Positions 17,284-25,352 of a stretch of 64,000 bases of DNA are shown here, one piece after another. A program made the position numbers and the translations under genes. Within the stretch, counting starts at the first letter, position 1. Every line of letters starts with the position of its first letter. This DNA is from Ruegeria_C sp041537905 (GTDB lineage Bacteria; Pseudomonadota; Alphaproteobacteria; Rhodobacterales; Rhodobacteraceae). The stretch is taken from NCBI RefSeq assembly GCF_041537905.1, contig NZ_JBGRUO010000009.1, forward strand, positions 62,001-126,000. The letters are read 5' to 3'. The notes under the pieces were generated by a model. That model made no database searches. It was not told the origin of the DNA and saw only the letters and a list, made by a program, of their open reading frames with translations.

Positions 17284-17806
17284 TGCTCACGGCCTCCGGC
17301 TGCATACGCAAATAGTCTAGGCCGCGCTGGATGCTGTGATAGAGAACGCGGCCTTCGCCATCATAAGTCCTGTCCAGTTCAACACCCTCGGATGCTGCGA
17401 AACTGATATGCGCGGCGATCCCCTCAATCGTACATGCCGTTGCGCGGCTGACCTCGCCTTCCATGCGCTGCCAAAGGCGGTCGAGATAGCTATCAACCGG
17501 GATGTCGCCGCCATAGTTGTTCAGGCCGGTCCTGATGGCCTCGTATTCGCGCATCAGTTGGCAAACCGGGTCACCGCCTTCGGGGTTAATCTCCATGGGC
17601 TTGTTGGCCTGCATGGCCCTGTGCATCCCGCGTGTGCAGCCAAGAAAGATGAAATCCAGACTTGCACCGGTGTCATGGGTGAACTGCAACAACTCGTCGG
17701 TTGGTGCGCCTTCCGTGTCTGTCAATTCGGCTGGGGCGGAAACGTCCAGCATTTCCGCAATTTCTTTCACGCGGCGCTTGGCCGCCTTCATATCAAGCCT
17801 GCTCAT
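17276..17806 (-). CDS. Island protein related to 34860-35285, unknown
   Basis: A 176-residue protein. A central segment TGASLDFIFLGCTRGMHRAM matches QGASIDWIFCGDPKGMAAAF of the right-end protein at the equivalent operon position. The remainder is helical and has no recognised motif. The start at 17806 (MSRLDMKAAK) follows GAAAGGGGGC and overlaps the preceding gene by 14 bp. The shared segment recalls short proteins found beside phage repressors, but I cannot assign a function. Confidence 0.65.
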   Translation of the reverse strand: MSRLDMKAAKRRVKEIAEMLDVSAPAELTDTEGAPTDELLQFTHDTGASLDFIFLGCTRGMHRAMQANKPMEINPEGGDPVCQLMREYEAIRTGLNNYGGDIPVDSYLDRLWQRMEGEVSRATACTIEGIAAHISFAASEGVELDRTYDGEGRVLYHSIQRGLDYLRMQPEAVSNG

Positions 17807-18065
17807 CGCTGCCCCCTTTCTCTTCAGGCTCAAAACCCGGCTGCATGTCAAGGATATCGGATGCGAGGCGTGCGATTGTCTCAAGCAATTCGCCGTACCC
17901 TTGTTTGACCAAGTCGATATTCAGGGCGCTATCCGACGCGGCCACACCAACCCGCGCAAGGGCGAGTATGTTTGAAGCCTTGTGAAGTGTGTCTGGCCGT
18001 TCTGGCCTTTCATAGATGGGTCCGAGCACAGTGGTATTGGTCGCGCTGGCGCGTTGAACATTCAT
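17793..18065 (-). CDS. First gene of the left small-gene operon, unknown
   Basis: A 90-residue acidic protein starting MNVQRASATNTTVL; the right-end counterpart at 34576 starts MAEQRASATNTVML. After this shared leader the two differ, and the rest of the right-end protein matches the gene at 17059 instead. This looks like one ancestral gene whose leader and body are now in separate genes on the left, or were fused on the right. It faces the XRE gene across two perfect dyads. Confidence 0.6.
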   Translation of the reverse strand: MNVQRASATNTTVLGPIYERPERPDTLHKASNILALARVGVAASDSALNIDLVKQGYGELLETIARLASDILDMQPGFEPEEKGGSDEQA

Positions 18066-18184
18066 TTCAGTTTCTCCTTGATCGGTCTCTCGTTACCGGT
18101 TGCGCTTAGCAGTTTGGGACTGTGCGCGGTTCATAATGAACTGATGGTGAACATGGTATTGGCTCCTATCTTGCCTCACCGGTC

Positions 18185-18230
18185 CCTACAATCTATATGT
18201 AGGTATGAACAATTCATGTGTCAACACATG
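18185..18230. promoter_or_regulatory. Two perfect dyads between XRE gene and left operon
   Basis: CCTACA-N7-TGTAGG (18185-18203) and CATGTGT-N2-ACACATG (18215-18230) lie between the divergent operon start (18065) and the XRE ATG (18259). They are placed like phage-repressor operators. Confidence 0.5.
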
Positions 18231-18258
18231 GGCTGTAAAAAGATACAAAAGGTGTGTA

Positions 18259-18501
18259 ATGGGGCCTATGAGCAAAGAAACCTGTAAAGCCGCGCGAATG
18301 TTACTGAACTGGACCGCCGCAAACTTAGCTGATGAATCTGGGATACCACCAGATACTCTCCGCAGCTTTGAGAGTGGTAGAACACGCCATCTTAGCAGCC
18401 CCAACGAGCACGCCATCCGATCAGCCCTCGAAGCCCAAGGCATCCAGTTCCTGGACAGCGGCGAAGTAGCTGCGGGGCCGGGGGTGGCTTTGAAGCCCTG
18501 A
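18259..18501 (+). CDS. XRE-family (Cro/CI-like) regulator, left copy
   Basis: An 80-residue single-domain helix-turn-helix protein: AARMLLNWTAANLADESGIP then DTLRSFE as recognition helix. The last 26 residues (IRSALEAQGIQFLDSGEVAA and on) are almost identical to the right-end regulator at 34263-34502, also at DNA level, while the recognition helices differ. AAAAGG precedes ATG 18259. It is divergent from the left operon and probably represses it; a different DNA specificity from the right copy is expected. Confidence 0.82.
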   Translation: MGPMSKETCKAARMLLNWTAANLADESGIPPDTLRSFESGRTRHLSSPNEHAIRSALEAQGIQFLDSGEVAAGPGVALKP

Positions 18502-18643
18502 ATGGATTGCGTTCCAAGTTGGCGCAGTGTTCATTGTTGCACGCATACTCAAGCCCATCGCATGGACTCTCGCGCGTTCCTACTTGGCAAAACTGAGCAT
18601 GCCCCTGTAGCCTTGTGCCACGCTGATAGGGAGACCAGTCACC

Positions 18644-19039
18644 ATGAACATCTCTGAGCTATTTGATACCGCGATTGCCAAGCTCGAAGCGCAAGACACA
18701 AAGGCCTTCAATCCGAAGTATGGCGTAGGGGCTTATCGCTACAACGGCACAAGTTGCCTATTTGGCGGAATGATCGATGATGCACTCTATGAACCCGAAA
18801 TGGACTCACACCGTGACGAAAGCGGCAACGTCGTCAAGCGCGCACCATCTAACGGAAGCGCGATCCTGGACGCCATACGCGCCTCGACCGGCGTCAACTT
18901 GCTTGATGACCTGAGCGCGGAAGACATCGAGACTATTCACGGCATCCATGAGGTGGAGTGGCAACCCGGACGTTCCTTCAAGGCACTTCTTCCCGCTGAA
19001 GTGTCCGCTAAGATTTGGCCCTTAGAGCCAGTGCACTAA
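18644..19039 (+). CDS. Phage-like hypothetical protein
   Basis: A 131-residue protein. The segment TSCLFGGMIDDALYEPEM weakly resembles small phage proteins with a CxxG-(M/L)I-D-xLY pattern; no enzymatic motif is visible. AGGGAGA lies about 10 bases before the ATG. It has no counterpart in the mirrored right module, so it was gained on the left or lost on the right. Confidence 0.6.
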   Translation: MNISELFDTAIAKLEAQDTKAFNPKYGVGAYRYNGTSCLFGGMIDDALYEPEMDSHRDESGNVVKRAPSNGSAILDAIRASTGVNLLDDLSAEDIETIHGIHEVEWQPGRSFKALLPAEVSAKIWPLEPVH

Positions 19040-19125
19040 AAGTTCAACATCGCCAAGAGGTCACGGGCCTCTTGGCAAATCTGCTCGGCGCGAGCGATTG
19101 CCTGATCTATGGTTCGCTTTGACAT
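19036..19125 (-). CDS. 29-residue small ORF
   Basis: MSKRTIDQAIARAEQICQEA and nine more residues form one amphipathic helix. A GAGGCG site lies 6 bases before the ATG, and it follows directly after the ParB-like remnant on the same strand. It overlaps the convergent gene's stop by 4 bases. It is too short for firm support. Confidence 0.35.
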   Translation of the reverse strand: MSKRTIDQAIARAEQICQEARDLLAMLNF

Positions 19126-19137
19126 GCCCGTCGCCTC

Positions 19138-19308
19138 TTATGTGGACGCAGCTAAGCCCTTCTCATGCTGGGGCTTCTTGGTGGGCGAAGTTTTCCCACC
19201 TAGAACCCGTTGTTCCCAAAGCTCTTTTCGCTTAGATAGATGCTCGCTCTGTTGCGTGATCGTCAGTTCAGAACGCATCAGGTTCTCGTCAATCTCCCAA
19301 AGCTGGCG
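19138..19308 (-). pseudogene. C-terminal remnant of a ParB-like protein (left)
   Basis: The frame encodes RQLWEIDENLMRSELT, then SEHLSKRKELWEQRVLGGK and a stop. This is the helical segment after the nuclease-like/HTH core of ParB/RepB-type proteins. The reading frame is closed by a TAG directly before RQLW, so the N-terminal part is gone. The matching segment DEIDRQLWEL at 33830 in the right module shows that both modules once held this gene. Confidence 0.55.
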
Positions 19309-19414
19309 CTATCCCCTACCGGGCTGCTATTCCCGCTAATCCTGCTAATCGAGCTGCGGCAGGAAAGGCGCTGTCGTTGCGCCATTCACCCTAAGCTGGC
19401 CACTGACGGCAAAG

Positions 19415-19765
19415 TTAGGCAATTGCAGCAACGCATATGATTTCGACGTCGTAGCCCTCGCCAGCAAGACGGGATTCACCACAAGCTCGCGCTGGCGCAC
19501 AGCCGTCCGGTATCCATGCGTCCCAAACCGCATTTAGGTCATCGTAGGAGGCGATGTCTGAAAGCCAGATTGTCGCGTTCAGTATCCGGGTTTTGTCAGA
19601 ACCGGCTTCCAGCAATAGCGCCTCCACCTTCGCAAGGGCATCTTGCGTCTGCTCGGTCACGCTTTGCCCAGCAATGCCGCACTGTCCGGCCAACCAAACC
19701 AAACCACCATGTGAGACTGCCTGGCTCATTCGTTCGCCGGGTTTGATGCGCGTAATGTCAGTCAT
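19415..19765 (-). CDS. RidA family protein
   Basis: A 116-residue YjgF/YER057c/UK114-type protein: MSQAVSHGGLVWLAGQCG, then TRILNATIWLSDIASYDDLN and a C-terminal ICVAAIA. RidA-type enzymes hydrolyse reactive enamine/imine intermediates from PLP enzymes; the Arg (here ARACGESRLA) and Glu active-site region is present in part. The start at 19765 follows GTGAGGATCGAG. A 5'-truncated copy lies in inverted orientation at 33030-33240. Confidence 0.85.
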   Translation of the reverse strand: MTDITRIKPGERMSQAVSHGGLVWLAGQCGIAGQSVTEQTQDALAKVEALLLEAGSDKTRILNATIWLSDIASYDDLNAVWDAWIPDGCAPARACGESRLAGEGYDVEIICVAAIA

Positions 19766-19847
19766 CTCGATCCTCACAATTCCCAATGGGTTTTGGTGTG
19801 GATTGCTGCCTATTGACTTGCATGGTCAGCACCCACACATCGGAGCT

Positions 19848-20015
19848 ATGTTAGCAGCGATTGCAATCTCAATCCTATGCGGCCTCGCTTGCGCCTACAT
19901 TGCGCAGAGCCGAGGCTTGAGCGTTCGGGCACATTCTGCGCTGGGTGTCATTCTGGGGCCTGTGGGGCTGGCTGCGACTCTCTGGTGCGCAAGGGGCAAG
20001 CCAGCGGAAGGGTGA
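19848..20015 (+). CDS. Small two-helix membrane protein
   Basis: A 55-residue frame: MLAAIAISILCGLACAYIAQ forms helix 1 and LGVILGPVGLAATLW helix 2, with basic SRGLSVR between. The pattern (helix, short basic loop, LGxxxGPxGL helix) is a common tiny membrane-protein design. GGAG is only 2 bases from the ATG, so the start may be TTG 19818. Unknown function. Confidence 0.4.
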   Translation: MLAAIAISILCGLACAYIAQSRGLSVRAHSALGVILGPVGLAATLWCARGKPAEG

Positions 20016-20310
20016 GTGCAGCGGCTCCCCCGCCAGGGGAGTGGTCTCGGGACTACGCTGGCAACATCCGAAAAACTCATTTTCAGCCCCGACCCCCTGC
20101 TACGTCTGCTACATTTGCTACATGGGTTGCCGGGCGATGACCCAAGTGGCTCGAAGCCCTTGCAACCCAGTTCCTTAACGACGGAGATGTTGCTGCCGAG
20201 ACAGGTGTGACGCGCAACAATGTCGGTCTTCCCATAATATTTCAGTTGTTGCCTGCGCTATCCCTCTCCGTCAGTGTCCACCTAACGAGTTTTTCAGGTG
20301 AGGCATTTGC

Positions 20311-20958
20311 ATGGCCAATGCAGAGACGAATTGGATCGATTTCTATATTTCACTCACTCCAGTCGCGCAAACTGGCATCTGGGCGGGAGTCGCTCTTGCA
20401 TCTCTCTTGCTCTTACGGAAACCGCTACTTCAGTTGGGAGAGGTACTGACACTCAGGATCAAGGATGGAGATAAAATCTCTACACCTTGGATTACCCTTG
20501 AAGGTCGGCAGAACCGCGAGCGAAAGGTAGTTGAGCAAGTTACCGAGAATTTACGAAGAGAGATAAAGTCGTCTGAAGCGAAGCAGTCTGGTTCACTTTC
20601 AGCCGCCAAAGAAGGTGAGATTGATGAGTTGCTCGAAAAGGTAAGCAGCCGCTTTATTGATCTAATTTTTCCAGCGTCAAGTTTTGATACTGATAGCCGC
20701 GAGGACGTAAAGGTATCACTTTATTTTACCGATTGGGTAAACGCATCCGACTTCCTCAATGAAGTGTACATTTCAGCAGTAGAAGGTGGGATAAGGAGCA
20801 TGCCGCCTTGGACTTATGGGCGCTATTGGCAGCTAAGAAATAAGCGCACAGGCAGCTACATTAGCAAGAACCGACGGGGCTCAAAAATCGACAATAGGCC
20901 GTTCGCCGACCTTGGCGTTCGCCCAGGCGACCTACTCGTCGCAGAACGTATCCGTTAG
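20311..20958 (+). CDS. Membrane-anchored hypothetical protein
   Basis: A 215-residue protein. One N-terminal membrane helix (about residues 18-40) is followed by a charged coiled region (about 70-110; VEQVTENLRREIKSSEAKQ) and a compact C-terminal domain with PPWTYGRYWQLRNKRTG. Probably N-out/C-in with a cytoplasmic effector domain, though this is inference. No known family is recognised. It lies in a run of orphan membrane genes in the island. Confidence 0.6.
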   Translation: MANAETNWIDFYISLTPVAQTGIWAGVALASLLLLRKPLLQLGEVLTLRIKDGDKISTPWITLEGRQNRERKVVEQVTENLRREIKSSEAKQSGSLSAAKEGEIDELLEKVSSRFIDLIFPASSFDTDSREDVKVSLYFTDWVNASDFLNEVYISAVEGGIRSMPPWTYGRYWQLRNKRTGSYISKNRRGSKIDNRPFADLGVRPGDLLVAERIR

Positions 20959-21210
20959 CGCAACCTTGCCCCAAGTCGGGGGTAGAGACAGTTCGGAGTA
21001 TTCGAAAACATAGGGCGAGGCTGCGTGTCCCCTTCTTATAGATTGCCGCCCGTCCCCCCGGCGGGTCGACTGCCAGTCCGCGCGGCCTCACGAGTGCAAG
21101 ACGCATCAGGTTGCTACAGCACTTCCTTCCCGATTGGCTCTCCAAAGTCGACGTCATGGTTTTCAACCAGATGCACCGGGCCAATGAACCGGCAGGCGTC
21201 CCCCACGGCT

Positions 21211-21753
21211 TTAAGACTGATTTGCTTCTGTGTCTGGTTGAGCGCAGTCCGGCGACTGCTGTTCAAGTGAACACGGGTCATCCGAGGCGGTCACTCCCGG
21301 CACACCTATTTGGAACCAGGCGATGAACAAAGTGGCGCTAAGCAATCCGGGCCATAGGATTACTCTGTAGGTGATGTTCCATGTCTTCGGTCCGTGTTCT
21401 TCGTACCATGTTTCCCAGCCGATGTGTTCCCAGCAGTTATCGGCTCCGAGGCTTGCGACAAGCTGTGCTTCGATCATCGACAAGTATTCAGATATCTTTG
21501 CAATATATCGAAGCTGCATCGTTGAGCGGTACCAAGCCAACAAACAAAGTACAGGCGGTATCCATAGGGACTTCACCAACTCGCCTGTATCTGCGGCAGT
21601 CTCCCCGAATGAACCAAACAGCCAAGCATAGGTGGCGGCGATACCCAAGAAAACGTAGAGTTCGATTTTATGCAGATTTTCGACGGCGGCAGACACTTTT
21701 TGATGGCAGGTCTGGTATTCGAGTCGAAGGTAATCGCTGGGTTCAAATGGCAT
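21211..21753 (-). CDS. Three-helix membrane protein, similar in design to 22633-23181
   Basis: A 180-residue protein: an N-terminal helical region with LEYQTCHQKVSAAVENLHKI, membrane helices at about 31-48, 63-77 and 130-147, and a cytosolic segment LRYIAKISEYLSMIEAQLVA followed by IGWETWYEEHG. The helical pair followed by YxxMIE is shared with the neighbour at 22633. The design recalls SLATT-type two-helix proteins of defence loci, but I cannot confirm that. Function unknown. Confidence 0.6.
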   Translation of the reverse strand: MPFEPSDYLRLEYQTCHQKVSAAVENLHKIELYVFLGIAATYAWLFGSFGETAADTGELVKSLWIPPVLCLLAWYRSTMQLRYIAKISEYLSMIEAQLVASLGADNCWEHIGWETWYEEHGPKTWNITYRVILWPGLLSATLFIAWFQIGVPGVTASDDPCSLEQQSPDCAQPDTEANQS

Positions 21754-21802
21754 CTTTCAAAGTCCCAAGGTACTGATTTTGGCTGAGAGCCACCCTATGG
21801 CA

Positions 21803-22144
21803 CTACCTCTTGCTTGCAATGATAGATTTCGGCCCCATCAGCCGATATGAACTCTCGCCGGGACGCTCTGGATCACCCTGCGCAAGTTCCAGGTCGAACT
21901 CTTCCAGAAACGGCACCAGCAGCCCCGGATCGGCCATATAGAAGGCCGTTGTGTCTCTGAGGTCGCAACGAGGCACACAGTCAGCATTATAGCCCCACAG
22001 GCCCCGCCCTGCGCGTTCATCCATCCATCTGTGCAGGTCGTCGTACCGCCGCCCGAACCCATCTAAAGGAACCAGCACGCGGACCCTCAGAGGATAGAAC
22101 AGCTCGTCAGCGGCTTTCTTTCGGGAGCGGGATTTGGTGCGCAT
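21803..22144 (-). CDS. Hypothetical protein
   Basis: A 113-residue protein with a basic N-terminus (MRTKSRSRKKAAD) and two Cys in ADCVPRCDLRDTTAF. The ending SSYRLMGPKSIIASKR is basic. The start at 22144 is chosen because the frame further upstream lies in the promoter region of the divergent gene. No family is recognised. Confidence 0.5.
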   Translation of the reverse strand: MRTKSRSRKKAADELFYPLRVRVLVPLDGFGRRYDDLHRWMDERAGRGLWGYNADCVPRCDLRDTTAFYMADPGLLVPFLEEFDLELAQGDPERPGESSYRLMGPKSIIASKR

Positions 22145-22208
22145 GACGGGAAAGCTAGGGGCGATTTTCAGCTTGGGCAAGCTGCAATGTTCCGTATATG
22201 TTCTCTTT

Positions 22209-22529
22209 ATGCCTGTCTCTCATCCGCCAGCCCATCCGTATCCCGGAAAGTTCCGCACGTTGCGGGATGCTGCGGCTAATGGTCAGGTCATCACGCTTCG
22301 GTGCAACCTGTGCCGCCGCAATGTCCATTTCCTTGCCTCAGACCTTGCTGACATCGTTGGCCCCGACTGGCCGATGCACGAACCGGTGCTGCCCTGTCAC
22401 AAGCATGGGCGTGAATATGTCGATATGCGGGCACGGCTGGCACAGCAGGAAGATTTGGGGAAGCTGCCCGTGCGCCGTCCTGCGAAGTTGATCCAAACGT
22501 GGAAGACTGTGATGCTGGGGGATGAGTAG
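22209..22529 (+). CDS. Zinc-ribbon-like hypothetical protein
   Basis: A 106-residue protein. CNLCRRNVHFLASDLADIVG and CHKHGREYVDMRARL contain two possible metal-binding pairs. This pattern occurs in short alphaproteobacterial proteins near prophages. It is divergent from the gene at 21803-22144. The start is uncertain; no strong ribosome site is seen. Confidence 0.5.
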   Translation: MPVSHPPAHPYPGKFRTLRDAAANGQVITLRCNLCRRNVHFLASDLADIVGPDWPMHEPVLPCHKHGREYVDMRARLAQQEDLGKLPVRRPAKLIQTWKTVMLGDE

Positions 22530-22632
22530 CGCGTATTGAGAGCTCAAATGGAAGCCCATGCAATCGCTTCATTCACAGGTCGGCCCATGTTAGATTAGCC
22601 GCTCATAGTTAAACCGATTACGAGGAACCCAC

Positions 22633-23181
22633 ATGTCCAGTAGTGACATTTCATTACATTTTGCCATCGAAGAATACAAAGCAATGCGCGAAGAAGTCTT
22701 GGATCGCAGCAGATTGGACCAGCAGCTCCAGAGAAATGGAAACCTTTTGATTGTTGCCGCGCTTGGCCTTTATTACTCCAATCTATTTGATATGGATAAC
22801 CCCCTGATAATACTCGCAAGCTCTCTAATTGCCCTCTACGTATTGCTGACACAGGCTAGATTCAAACAGTATGGGCGGCAACTGGGCCTCTACATCAAGA
22901 TGATCGAAGAGAGAATCTACGAAAGCGGTGCTCAAATCGAGTTGGGTTGGGAGAGGCAATTGGATGCTATCCGAAAACAAGAAGAGCAGATGCACGAGGC
23001 ATCGCGAGAGCAGCAAGGCACACCGCTTGGCACTCTCAATGCAGTCGTAGAGGTAGTTCGTGGCGGGGGATACGTACTCAGCTCTACCGAACTGGACCGT
23101 ACCTACTGGAAATTTGTGTCTGCTGGGCTCTTTCTGTTATTTGTTTTGGAGGCCGTCTTGTTCCTGCTTGGCAAGGCCTAA
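22633..23181 (+). CDS. Three-helix membrane protein, similar in design to 21211-21753
   Basis: A 182-residue protein: helical N-terminus (FAIEEYKAMREEVLDRSRLD), two closely spaced membrane helices at about 37-53 and 57-76, a long cytosolic helix (LGLYIKMIEERIYESGAQIE) and a C-terminal membrane helix at about 160-180. GAGGA precedes the ATG. It shares topology and the YxxMIE segment with 21211-21753, suggesting distant paralogues. Unknown role; a pore or sensor function is only a guess. Confidence 0.65.
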   Translation: MSSSDISLHFAIEEYKAMREEVLDRSRLDQQLQRNGNLLIVAALGLYYSNLFDMDNPLIILASSLIALYVLLTQARFKQYGRQLGLYIKMIEERIYESGAQIELGWERQLDAIRKQEEQMHEASREQQGTPLGTLNAVVEVVRGGGYVLSSTELDRTYWKFVSAGLFLLFVLEAVLFLLGKA

Positions 23182-23254
23182 ACTTGACTGCCGAGCCGTC
23201 CACCTTCAGTCAGATTGCCCGCAATTGGATTAACAGGGGCGGGGGAGGTTAGAC

Positions 23255-23914
23255 ATCTGCAATCTGTACTCACACACATCCGCCCGTCAGGCGGTGCTTG
23301 ACTTCACCAAGGCCATGACAGCTACGCCTGCAGTCGGAAACATGCCCCCGCAGCCCGGCATCTACCCTGACTATACGGCCCCCATTGTCCGCAATCACGA
23401 TGGCCAACGGGAACTGGCAATGGGCCGGTGGGGTATGCCAAGCCCTGCGTTCGCCCTGAAGGGAAAGAAGGTGGATCGGGGTGTGACGAATGTCCGTAAC
23501 ACGAAAAGCCCCCACTGGCGGCGCTGGTTGGCTGTGGAGCACCGTTGCGTCGTGCCATTCACTTCGTTCTCAGAGCCAGGAAGGAATGCAGAGGGTAAAT
23601 CCGAGCCGGTCTGGTTTGCGCTCAACGAGGATCGGCCCCTGGCGTTCTTCGCAGGCGTCTGGGTGAACTGGACCAGCGTGCGGAAGGTCAAGGAAGGCGA
23701 GGTGAATGCGGACCTCTACGGCTTCCTGACCACTGAGCCCAATGACATTGTGGGCGCGATCCATCCAAAGGCTATGCCGGTGATCCTGCAAACCCCCGAA
23801 GAGGTTGAGACGTGGCTGACAGCGCCCTGGAGCGAGGCTGGGGCGCTACAGCGCGCATTGCCTGATGGGGTGCTTGAGATTGTGGCGCGAGGTGGTGCGA
23901 CGGACGGATCGTGA
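23255..23914 (+). CDS. SOS response-associated peptidase (SRAP/YedK family), ATC in place of start codon
   Basis: About 219 residues. SRAP proteins protect abasic sites in single-stranded DNA through a covalent thiazolidine formed by Cys2. Here the sequence GGGGAGG-N6-ATC is followed by CNLYSHTSARQA, which is exactly the family N-terminus with Cys2, but the expected ATG is ATC. Later family residues are present (NVRNTKSPHWR, RCVVPFTSFSE, MPVILQTPEEVETWL). The next standard start, GTG 23294, would remove Cys2. Either ATC is used weakly or the gene is inactivated. H and E active-site regions are otherwise intact. Confidence 0.8.
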   Translation: MCNLYSHTSARQAVLDFTKAMTATPAVGNMPPQPGIYPDYTAPIVRNHDGQRELAMGRWGMPSPAFALKGKKVDRGVTNVRNTKSPHWRRWLAVEHRCVVPFTSFSEPGRNAEGKSEPVWFALNEDRPLAFFAGVWVNWTSVRKVKEGEVNADLYGFLTTEPNDIVGAIHPKAMPVILQTPEEVETWLTAPWSEAGALQRALPDGVLEIVARGGATDGS

Positions 23915-24028
23915 TGACGCCGCCAATTTCGAGCGTCTGAACCAGACTTAATTTCCGCTTTCTGCAAACTTCAGCCGCGATGCGCATCTGACCCCTAAAG
24001 CAACTTGATGAGTGCGGAGGAGATACGG

Positions 24029-24259
24029 ATGGCATACGCAGACCCAAGAGCCAGGAGTGGTTTCTTTTCGCACCTGCTTTCCACTTTGGAAGAAAGAAAG
24101 GCCGCTCATGTCAAGCGAGCCAAAGACAAACGCAAACAGAAGGAAATCTGGCGCATGTCAGAGCGAGAACTACTCGACCTCGGGCAGCCACAGTTGATTT
24201 GGCGGTGCCCACGCTACCGCGTCGGCAGGGTCAATCTGCGCAAAGTCCTCTGCGCTTAG
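24029..24259 (+). CDS. DUF1127-like small protein
   Basis: A 76-residue basic protein beginning MAYADPRARSGFF. A coiled basic stretch (LEERKAAHVKRAKDKRKQ) is followed by WRMSERELLDLG, which matches the DUF1127 core (RELxDLG). GGAGGAG sits 7 bases before ATG 24029, deciding the start over 24008. DUF1127 proteins are small regulators, some RNA-binding, in alphaproteobacteria. The C-terminus diverges from the family. Confidence 0.6.
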   Translation: MAYADPRARSGFFSHLLSTLEERKAAHVKRAKDKRKQKEIWRMSERELLDLGQPQLIWRCPRYRVGRVNLRKVLCA

Positions 24260-24601
24260 CTTCACACGCTGCGGCCTGTCGGCCTCGTCCTGCGATGGTG
24301 ATAACATCTGCTCGCCTCAAGTTTTTCTTGTGTCATAGGCTACAGCATTACCCGCTAAAATTCAAACTTTGATAAGTAAAAACGGCTATTTATCGCCGTA
24401 TCGGAAAGCCAGTCACAATAGTTTTTCTATAGGCGATTTGCTTTGGTCTACCCACCGTGCTACGGGCTGTCCGCATCCTATCGGATTGACCGCAACCGCC
24501 GCGCTTATTGCAGGCCCCCGAGCGTCACCACCCGCACTCTCTGCTGTCATCAAGGCGTGCGTTAGCCGTTCAGCAACAGGCCAGTGCCCGGAGGATTGCT
24601 G
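24260..24601. other. 342-bp stretch without a supported gene
   Basis: A 45-codon minus-strand frame (24413-24550) is open but lacks a ribosome site. A short hairpin-like ACGGC/GCCGT pair lies near 24382-24399. Nothing else is recognised. Confidence 0.4.
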
Positions 24602-25180
24602 TCATCTTCCATCTTTGCGCCCCCCGGTCTGGACATTGCCAACAATTGCCTGCCCGCCATCCTCAACGTTCACATGCTGAACCGTGACGGTTTGCTTGCC
24701 ACCGTTCCGGTGTTTTCGAAGAGCTTCCATCTGTGCTGAGAATGTGCGGGTGAGCTTGTTGAAGCCGGTGTAGTGAAGTTGAGCCTGGGGTATCGTATCT
24801 GTGTTCGCCAGCCACTTCGCAGAGCGGATTGTGGCGACATGCGTCGCTGCCATTTGTACCGCCAGCATGCGCTCAACTGCGTCGCGTGGTTCGATGTCCC
24901 TAACAATCGACAGCATGAAGTTGCGCACGTCGTTTTCTTCGCCAGCGTTACCGGCCTCGTCGCCACGAAGGGCTTTTATGCAGTGCAACAGGAGCGCGTT
25001 GGCCTGTGCATGGTTGTCGGTTCCAAACACGTCACATACTGCATCTTCATGCGACATAACCACCTGATGCCCCTCCGACTGTGATCCCTCCATTTTGACG
25101 CCGATATTTTGCCCGCCTGCGTTCCGCTCCGGCGCGCCCTTGGTCGGTTCGGTTGTTTGGTTGTCATTGCTGTTCGTCAT
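24602..25180 (-). CDS. Conserved mobile-element hypothetical protein
   Basis: A 192-residue protein. The N-terminal 40 residues are polar and disordered. The C-terminus FNKLTRTFSAQMEALRKHR, then VTVQHVNVEDGGQAIVGNV, is a conserved signature I know from many alphaproteobacterial integrated elements, without known function. It is on the same strand as the operon 26319-25255 but separated by 74 bp. It may be DNA-packaging or regulation related; this is not shown. Confidence 0.65.
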   Translation of the reverse strand: MTNSNDNQTTEPTKGAPERNAGGQNIGVKMEGSQSEGHQVVMSHEDAVCDVFGTDNHAQANALLLHCIKALRGDEAGNAGEENDVRNFMLSIVRDIEPRDAVERMLAVQMAATHVATIRSAKWLANTDTIPQAQLHYTGFNKLTRTFSAQMEALRKHRNGGKQTVTVQHVNVEDGGQAIVGNVQTGGRKDGR

Positions 25181-25223
25181 AGTCGTTCGTCCCTGCCTTA
25201 TGGCTAGATGTATATATGTCCTG

Positions 25224-25352
25224 TTTTTTGTGACGGCGGATTTCCAGAAACGGGCTATCCCGTCACAATTTTTAGGACGGGAGGGTCATTTGTGCGGCTG
25301 ATTTCAGCGTCTCCGTCACAATTTTTGTGCCGCCCCGTCACAATTTTTGTGC
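25224..25352. repeat. Iteron-like repeats CCGTCACAATTTTT
   Basis: Three direct copies, at 25260-25273, 25313-25330 and 25335-25352; the last two are identical over 18 bp (CCGTCACAATTTTTGTGC) with a 22-bp period. An inverted, slightly altered copy lies at 25224-25236. They overlap the 3' end of the HTH gene at 25255, where they encode repeated KIVTG/KNCDG. Iterons of about this period mark replication origins. Confidence 0.55.

Noticed and set aside
25201..25352. CRISPR array
   Set aside because: Repeats are irregularly spaced, partly inverted and coding; there are no spacers of constant size and no cas genes.
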